In this document: one piece after another, positions 56,401 to 64,000 of the stretch
How the letters are laid out: the number at the start of each line of letters is the position of its first letter
Position numbering within the stretch: position 1 is the first letter of the stretch
Notes under the pieces: model-generated
The model's database searches: none
What the model was told of the DNA's origin: nothing
Seen by the model: only the letters and a program-made list of their open reading frames with translations
NCBI GenBank assembly: GCA_028583605.1
Contig: CM053332.1
Coordinates: 18,269,555-18,333,554, forward strand
Origin: Dastarcus helophoroides
Taxonomy: Eukaryota > Arthropoda > Insecta > Coleoptera > Bothrideridae
Length of the DNA: 64,000 bases
Direction: 5' to 3'
Translations under genes and position numbers: made by a program

Positions 56401-58786
56401 TACATTTTTATCCAGACAGATAAGATAATGACGGCGACATGCTGTCTAGTTTCAGATAAAGCTTTTGGTTAGTTTCTAGTGATTCAAGCAAAATCTGTTG
56501 TTAATGCGTAGCTTGTGAAAATATACCACATGAAGACAATATTATAGTGGAAAAACAAAACAATACTGATAAACTTTTGTTTTCTGTTAAAATTTTGACC
56601 ACCAAACTAGTTTATAATAATTTGGAGGTCAAATTTCCATCTTGGATAGATCGATTCTGTTCTAATACAGGAAGCGATGATGGCAACATTCTGTTTGGTT
56701 TCATATATAGCTTCTGACTAGTTTCTAATGCCTTTAGCATAACTCATCGATATGATACAGCTTGGAACAATGTATTACATGAAGACAATATTATAGTAAA
56801 AAGAGAAAGTATTGCTAATGAATTTTCCTTTTTTATTGTTTTTTTTACGACCAAAACTATTTAATAACCATTTGGTTGTCAAAAACCCATCTTGGATGGA
56901 TCAATTTTATTCAAAAACATGAGATGATGACAGCCATATTCTGTTTAATTTTGGATAAAGTTTTTAATTAGTTTCTACTGTTTCTGGCAGAACCCATCAA
57001 TAAGGCACAGTTTAGGAAAATGTACCATATGAAGACAATATTACAGTTGAAAAAAACCACATTACTGATAAACATTAGTTGTTCATTAAAGTTTTTACCA
57101 CCAAAGGGCTTAATATTCATTTGGTGGTCAAATTGCTTTTTGAATGGATACATTTTTATCCAGACAGATGAGATAATGACGGCGACATGCTGTCTAGTTT
57201 CAGATAAAGCTTTTGGTTAGTTTCTAGTGATTCAAGCAAAATCTGTTGATAATGCATAGCTTGTGAAAATATACCACATGAAGACAATATTATAGTGGAA
57301 AAACAAAATAATACTGATAAACTTTTGTTTTCTGTTAAAATTTTTACCACCAAACTAGTTTATAATCATTTGGTGGTCAAATTTCCATCTTGGATAGATC
57401 GATTCTGTTCTAATGCAGGAAGCGATGATGGCGACATTCTGTTTGGTTTCATATATAGCTTCTGACTAGTTTCTAATGCCTTTAGCATAACTCATCGATA
57501 TGATACAGCTTGGAACAATGTATTACATGAAGACAATATTATAGTAAAAAGAGAAAGTATTGCTGATGAATTTTCCTTTTTTATTGATTTTTTTACGACC
57601 AAAACTATTTAATAACCATTTGGTGGTCAAAAACCCATCTTGGATGGATCAATTTTATTCAAAAACATGAGATGATGACAGCCATATTCTGTTTAATTTT
57701 GGATAAAGTTTTTAATTAGTTTCTACTGTTTCTGGCAGAACCCATCAATAAGACACAGTTTAGGAAAATGTACCATATGAAGACAATATTACAGTTGAAA
57801 AAAAACCACATTACTGATAAACTTTCGTTGTTCATTAAAGTTTTTACCACCAAAAGGCTTAATATTCATTTGGTGGTCAAAATTGCTTTTTGAATGGATA
57901 CATTTTTATCCAGACAGATGAGATAATGACGGCGACATACTGTCTAGTTTCAGATAAAGCTTTTGGTTAGTTTCTAGTGATTCAAGCAAAATCTGTTGTT
58001 AATGCGTAGCTTGTGAAAATATACCACATGAAGCCAATATTATAGTGGAAAAAGAAAATAATACTGATAAACTTTTGTTTTCTGTTAAAATTTTTACCAC
58101 CAAACTAGTGTATAATCATTTGGTGGTCAAATTTCCATCTTGGATAGATCGATTCTGTTCTAATACAGGAAGCGATGATGGCGACATTCTGTTTGGTTTC
58201 ATATATAGCTTCTGACTAGTTTCTAATGCTTTTAGCATAACTCATCGATATGATACAGCTTGGAACAATGTATTACATAAAGACAATATTATAGTAAAAG
58301 GAGAAAGTATTGCTGATGAATTTTCCTTTTTTATTGATTTTTTTACGACCAAAACTATTTAATAACCATTTGGTGGCCAAAAACCCATCTTGGATGGATC
58401 TATTTTATTCAAAAACATGAGATGGTGACAGCCATATTCTGTTTAATTATGGATAAAGTTTTTAATTAGTTTCTACTGTTTCTAGCAGAATTCATCGATA
58501 AGGTACAGCTTAGGAAAATGTACCATATGAAGGCAATATTACAGTTGAAAAAAACCACATTACTGATAAACTTTCGTTGTTCATTAAAGTTTTTACCACC
58601 AAAGGGCTTAATATTCATTTGGTGGTTCAAAATTGCTTTTTGAATGGATACATTTTTATCCAAACAGATGTGATAATGACGGCCGACATGCTGTTTAGTT
58701 TAGGAGTAAAGCTTTTGGTTAGTTTTTGGCTAATTCCAGCAGAATCTTTTGATAAGGTGCAGCTTTGGGAAAATATACCATATGAA

Positions 58787-58976
58787 TATGCAAGAAGAAT
58801 GCAACCTAGGCTACAAATTCATGCAGCCCTCCAGGCGGCGTGTATAGTAAATCATAGGTAGCTGAACTACCAACAGTTGAAACACTGCCACCTAGCGAAG
58901 CGGTTGCTCTCTAGGAGAGTTCCCAGAAGACAAGGATTCTATAATGCACAGATCCTATTGATCTGTGCATTACAGG
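58787..58976 (-). mobile_element. Hammerhead retroposon copy in the satellite
   Basis: 190 bp flanked by perfect 12-bp direct repeats ATACCATATGAA (58775-58786 and 58977-58988). On the minus strand it starts with a snap-back (TAATGCACAGATC, five bases, GATCTGTGCATTA), reads through CTTGTCTTCTGGGAACTC and GCAACCGCTTCGCTAGGTGG, and ends TTCTTCTTGCATA like the other copies. It is 5'-truncated downstream of the ribozyme, so no core is present. Confidence 0.85.
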
Positions 58977-59734
58977 ATACCATATGAAGACAATATTATA
59001 GTAGAAAAAGAAAATAATACTGATGAACTTTCGTTTCTCATTAAAATTTTTACCATCAAGCTATTTTATAATCATTTGGTGGCCAAAATTCCATCTTCGA
59101 TGGATCGATTTTGTCCGAATACAAGAGATGATGATGGCGACATGCTGTTTGGTTTCAAATAGAGCTTCTGACTATTTTCTAGTGTCTCAAGCATAACTCA
59201 TCGATATGGTACAGCTTGGAAAATGATACCATATGAAGACAATATTATAGTAGAAAGAGAAAGTATTACTGATTAGTTTTTTAGTTTTTTTTATTAAAAT
59301 TTTTACCCTTCAAACTATTTAATAACCATTTGGTGGTAAAAATCATATCTTGGATGAATCAGTTTTATTCAAATACATGAGAATGTGACGGTCATATTCT
59401 GTTTTGTTTCGGATGAAGTTTCTGATTAGTTTCTAGTGTTTCTGGCAGAACTCATACAGAAGATACAGTTTAGGAAAATGTACCATATGAAGACAATATC
59501 ATAGCGAAAAACCAAAATATTACTAATGAGCTTTCGTTTTGTTTTGAAATTTTTACCACCAAACGGTTAACTAACCATTTGGTGGTCAAAATTCCATCTT
59601 GGATGGATCAATTTTATTCAAATTAAAGAGATTATGACAGCAATATGTTGTTAAGTTTCAGTTAAAGCTTCTGGTTAGTTTCTAGTGTCTCTAGCATATT
59701 TCATCAATAAGGTACAGGTTAGGAAAGTATACCA

Positions 59735-61560
59735 CTATCTGTGTAGCAGTGTAAGTTTAAATTTGATTGATTGAGTCTACTATTTTCAACCAGAATCAAT
59801 TAACAATACAATTTAAAGTCAAACTTATGAGAGAAACTTTAAATTTTTAAAAGAAATTTATGAGTCTAAAATTCGTAATTAATGAAATGTATTTTAACAA
59901 TAAATAAAACAGTAAATAAAAAAAGAGTTTAAAATCGAAATTTCAAAGAAAAAATTCTAGAATTAATTGAAGTATAAAATAAAATTTAAAAATGATCTTA
60001 AAATAAAAGAGTATCTTGAGGTTCCCAAGCCGGATGATCTAACTTAGGGAAGCACTTGCGCTTGTTGGTGAGCCCGCCCGCCTGCATTAGACTATTAGCT
60101 ACCAATTTTAAAAATAAATATTTTATTGTTTTGTAAATATATCTGATATTTATTATGAAGATATCAAAGTTAATTAAAATGTGAAATATATCCAGTATAA
60201 GAGAATATGTGAAATGAAGTTCGCCTCATAATGAATGGCTAAAATAGATAAAAATCACCCTTCCTACTGATCATACTCTTCCTATTTGTGGGTCAATAAT
60301 TTGGAAAAAAAAAACGATAAATGTAGATTTAACAAACAATATATTTTTTAAGATATTTAATACATGACATGTAACATGAATGATATCCATCTTAATACAT
60401 TTGACATGACATTGTCTTTACAAAATAGGCCTACAAGATTGTCTTTTATGCCAATTTTTTACATATTATATACAATTTGTTAAAATAAAATTTCCTAATA
60501 CAAACACACCTTCTTAAACTAATTTATCTTAAGCAAAAATAGGTTCACTAATATTTATAATATCACTTAGTAGAATACATTGAAATCAATCTCGAGTATA
60601 AAAATATCACCTAAACATTTTATCATTTCAGCATGAAAAAATAACAACTATTATATTTGAAAACAACAAAAGAGGCAGTGATTCAAGAACTGTCGTATTG
60701 CTTTCACAAAGTTAAACTCCAATAAAGTTAAATTTAGCTTTGTTGTCTTTGCTAACTTTATTTAACTAGAGAAGCTTTAGGCAAGCAATTATAATTAAAC
60801 GGAGGATAGGAAGACTCGAAAATGAAAGTTTGCAAAACAAGACAAGTTGACTTTTAACTTAGTACACAAAACAGTTATGTACAAAATAAAATCACAGCGT
60901 TATCACACATCTTACATCTACATTTACATCATCATCACTTAAACAAGACCTAAAAATAATATCACAGAACAATGACTGTTATTTAAAGGTTTTATGAATT
61001 TAAAGCTACAAGGAAACTTTGTTAAACTCATAGTCGTACCTATAATGTAATAGTAAACCATCAAAAAGTTTTGATAAATGATGACAGAATTCAAGATACA
61101 TTTCTAACATTTAAAGTCTTACTAATTGTATTTTGTAGCTTTACATTCATAAAATGCAATATCACTTGGCCGAATATATTACGTATATATCTCAGTTCCA
61201 AATAATTTAATACAATATGAGTCTCGCTTATTGCTTTTTGTGTTTACATTCTTTGGAAAACTTCTTTAACTATAAAGGCTCTTGCCGGTTCCCACTTTTC
61301 AGCCAAGTTACCGTCGAAAGTCGCAGAGTAAAATGTTAATGTTAATCAGAGAACACTAAGAGGACAGGTTTTTAAAGTATACTAATTTCGGGTCAATCAT
61401 TGAATGATTTAAAAAAAACTAGAACAATTTCAAAAGATAGCTTTTACATCTATGAGTATTTTGATTAAATCCATTCATAGTAACCCCAAATGGCGAAAAC
61501 CACTCGATTATGGCGTGCATCCGTTTCTAGGTTTGTAAAACCATGTTTTTAAAATGTCAT
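59735..61560. other. Repeat-poor AT-rich region, no gene recognised
   Basis: Little internal repetition from about 60290 to 61500. A slightly GC-richer patch near 60020-60095 has no recognised identity. It could be UTR or intron of an unseen host gene, but nothing shows this. Confidence 0.4.
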
Positions 61561-62577
61561 TACAAGTTAGAGTTTTCAAAACTTGGCGGTTTACAAAGAA
61601 GGCGAAATTTTGAAGAAAAAAAATGAAAAGTTGTAAACACCCTAGTTTGTAAAAAAGACGACATTTAGCGAAGGTAGAAATTTTTGCGAAAAAAATGGGA
61701 TTTTAAAAGAAGTGAGGATATTCAAAAAAAAAGTATACATTTGCAGAATATTCGAAAATCTCAAAATAAGGCGACATTTTAACACATAAAGTTAAGCAAC
61801 AAACCAAAATTTTTTAAAAAAGGTCTAAATTCTCAAAAAAATTGAAATTTGGAAAAAAATTCAGGATTTTTAAGAAAAGAAATTTAAAAAAAATCAAAAC
61901 TTGGACAAAAATCAAAATTTAAAAAAAAATAAAAATTTTGAAGATATTTGTAAATAGAAGATTTGTAAATAAAAATCGAAATTTTCAAAAAGCGTCCTAA
62001 CCTTCAAAGCTGTCTTAATTTTTAATATAATACAAATTTTTAATAAAGATATTTAGAAAAAGTTTAACTTTTGCAAAATAGTCGAAAATCTCCAAATAAG
62101 GCAAGTGGAATCGAGATTTAAAAAATAATCGAAATTCATAATTGATGATTCTTAAAAAATTGAAATTTTTAAAAGGTAGGAATTCTGACAAAACTAGATT
62201 TAAAAAACCTAAAATTTTTAAAGAAAGTGGAAATTTATAGTCGTCTCTCAAATTAATTAAACCTTTGAAAAAAGTGAAGATATTAAAAAAGTGAAGATAT
62301 TAAAAAAGTGAAGATAATAAAAAAGTGAGAATTTCGCAAAATGGTCGAACATCTGAAAATAAAAGAAAAATTGGAAAAAATTGATATTTGAAAAAAAACT
62401 CGTAATTAGCAAAGTCAATATTCTCGAATTAATCGACATTTAATAAAATAAAATTTTAAAAAAGTACTACAGAAATTTTGAAAAATGTCGAGATTTTGAA
62501 AAAAAAACGAGATACTTTTGAACTAGGTATTTTCAGAAAAATTAAAATTTTGAAAGAGTCAAAACACTTTAAAAAAA

Positions 62578-62690
62578 TGATAACGAAGGCTTCCATGACC
62601 AGAGTCAGTACAGGATATACTTCTTCCAGGATTGGACCGTGAACACTTTTAGTAGTTCTCTGACTCTGGCTGTGGAAGCCTTCGTTATCA
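62578..62690. mobile_element. Small foldback element (GATAACGAAGG family)
   Basis: 113 bp bounded by TGATAACGAAGGCTTCCA and its inverse. The inner part keeps GTACAGGATATACTTCTTCC, GATTGGACCGTG and AACACTTTTAGTAGTTCT. The smallest complete member here; no coding capacity. Confidence 0.85.
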
Positions 62691-63749
62691 TATTTTTTTT
62701 GAGTGTTTTAACTCTTTTAAAATAATATTTTTTTTGAATATACCTTGATTTGAAAAACAGTCAAAAGTCCTAAAGTAAAGTGGAATTTTGAAAAAAGTCG
62801 ATTTTTGAAAAAAACGATTTTTAAAAAAACAAAAATTTTCAAAAAAGCTAAGGTCTTCTAAAAGTAGAAATTTTGAAACAGTTAATTTTAAAAATATCAA
62901 AATTTTTAAAAATACAGTTTTCGCAATAGTTTATCAAAATATTCGAGAATTTCAAGAAAAGCGCGATTTCGACCTTTTTTGGAAATTTTAAATTCGAATT
63001 AGATTTTTTGTTAAGTGTGAAATATTTTTACTTTTTTGTTCTCAAAATTTAGTTTTAAATTTTGGTTTTTACTTTAAACCCATAAAGAACTTCGACTCTT
63101 ACTAGAAATCTGGAAATTTCGCGAAAATTTTTGTGAAGAATGTCATGATCGAAATGATAAACTTAATCTTGAATTTTTTGAATTTGGAATTTTTAATTCG
63201 AAATGTACAAAAAGATCTACATTTAGAGTGGACAAAGTCGTTTTAGAAAAAGTTTAATTACGACCGAGTTTATGCTTAAAAAATAAGCCAAATGGAATCG
63301 AGATTTAAAAAATAATCGATATTTATAAATGATGATTCTTAAAAAATTGAAATTTTTAAAAGGTAGAAATTCTGACAAAACTAGATTTAAAAAATCTAAA
63401 ATTTTCAAAGAAAGTGGAAATTTATAGAATCGTCTTTCAAATTAATTAAACCTTTGAAAAAAGTAAAGATATTAAAAAAGTGAAGATATTAAACAAGCGA
63501 GAATTTTGCAAAATGGTCGAACATCTGAAAATAAAAGAAAAATTGGAAAAAATTGATATTTGAAAAAAAACTCCTAATTATCAAAGTCAATATTCTCCAA
63601 TTAATCGACATTTAGTAAAATAAAATTTTGAAAAAGTACTACAGAAATTTTGAAAAATGTCGACATTTGAATAAAAGGAGATACTTTTGAACTAGGTATT
63701 TTCAGAAATATTAAAATTTTGAAAGAATCAAAACACTTAAAACAAAATA

Positions 63750-63869
63750 ATAACGAAGGCTTCCATAACAGGAATCAGTACAGGATATACTTCTTCCGGG
63801 ATTGGATCGTGAACACTTTTAGTAGTTCTTTGACATGGTCCAATTCCGGAAGAAGTATGTCCTGTACTC
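63750..63869. mobile_element. Small foldback element, second copy
   Basis: Starts TAACGAAGGCTTCCAT and folds on itself through GGATATACTTCTTCCGG and CCGGAAGAAGTATGTCC. The right outer end (CCTTCGTTATC) is missing. It lies at the equivalent place in the duplicated block. Confidence 0.78.
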
Positions 63870-64000
63870 AAAAAAAAAGTAAAAAATTTTGGAAAACAGT
63901 CAAAAGTCCTACAATAAAGTGAAATTTTGAAAAAATCGTTTTTTAAAAAATCGATCTTTAAAAGAATCGATTTTTAAAAAAACCAAAATTTTCAAAAAAG

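Larger units (their letters stand above)
53135..59733 (+). repeat. ~245-bp satellite array, about 27 units
   Basis: Units contain AGTTTCTAGTGTCTCTAGCA, GTACCATATGAAGACAATAT, CTGATGAACTTTCGTTTTTC, TTTTTACCACCAAA, CATTTGGTGGTC and CATCTTGGATGGATCGATTT. Counting TTTCTAGTG-like landmarks gives about 27 units. Each has an inverted pair, ACCACCAAA and TTTGGTGGT, about 18 bp apart. From about 56150 to 58400 near-identical blocks recur every 748 bp (three units each), a higher-order repeat; identical 61-codon frames at 56220 and 56968 show how similar they are. Insertions at 53395-53440 and 58787-58976 interrupt the array. No conserved coding frame spans it. Confidence 0.92.
61570..64000. repeat. Degenerate AT-rich array with a ~1.19-kb duplication
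   Basis: A-rich array of GAAATTTTGAAAAAGTCG-like units. The block at about 62104-62640, starting TGGAATCGAGATTTAAAAAA, is repeated at about 63294-63830, offset about 1190 bp, and both copies end at a foldback element of the GATAACGAAGG family. Runs beyond the window edge. Confidence 0.75.

Noticed and set aside
54045..57353. Open frames of 60-90 codons in the satellite as a peptide family
   Set aside because: Frames differ from unit to unit, start at varying points and contain stops in most units.
53560..59560. CTGATGA in many satellite units as a hammerhead core
   Set aside because: The following bases do not form a stem II before a GAAA, and the GAAA position varies (mostly AAAA).

Overview
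The window looks like repeat-dense, AT-rich DNA from an arthropod, most probably an insect. Evidence: mariner, Tigger/pogo and DD41D-type Tc1/mariner transposases, Jockey- and RTE-type LINE fragments with insect-like sequence, hAT-type elements with 8-bp target duplications, a (GA)n microsatellite, complex satellites, and no bacterial gene organisation. I found no intact host gene. Every convincing coding segment belongs to a mobile element and carries at least one frameshift, stop or interruption. The species cannot be told from the sequence.

Layout. 1-4.3 kb: AT-rich DNA, a (GA)n tract and a hAT-like non-autonomous element (1874-3606). 4.3-6.9 kb: a DNA element with ~510-bp inverted repeats, exact 8-bp TSDs and a frameshifted, unnamed transposase-like gene. 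7.1-14.0 kb: tandem pieces of a mariner 5' end, invaded by a nearly complete LINE ORF2, plus a DD41D Tc1/mariner element and a decayed mariner. 14.06-16.90 kb: a Tigger/pogo element whose transposase is split by a 642-bp hAT MITE. 17-21.4 kb: three solo LTRs and a palindromic/tandem insertion carrying two hammerhead-ribozyme motifs. 21.4-26.1 kb: RTE and Jockey LINE wrecks invaded by small elements. 28.0-35.6 kb: a second hairpin-forming family, including an array of seven ~200-bp hairpins inside a 3.4-kb foldback element that also holds a solo LTR. 37.2-42.9 kb: two more hAT-like elements with exact TSDs. 44-47 kb: a foldback element filled with degenerate AT-rich repeats. 50.3-52.4 kb: a 463-bp tandem repeat interrupted by a solo LTR. 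53.1-59.7 kb: a ~245-bp satellite (about 27 units) with a 748-bp higher-order repeat. 61.6-64 kb: degenerate AT arrays with a ~1.19-kb duplication.

The most interesting system is a family of small retroposon-like repeats at 19711-20726, 40316-40470, 43159-43458 and 58787-58976. They have direct repeats of variable length (8-14 bp), a shared 3' end in three copies, inverted snap-back 5' ends, and in the tandem copies a type I hammerhead motif (CTGACGA, GATC/GATC stem II, GAAA, very short stem III, extended stem I). This resembles metazoan retrozymes or the terminal repeats of Penelope-like elements. A second family (24584-24771, 28030-28330, the 32.3-34.0 kb array and others) has an analogous layout with an imperfect hammerhead-like core, and its tandem hairpins resemble endo-siRNA hairpin loci in architecture. 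All of this was read by eye; no alignment, folding or database search was run.
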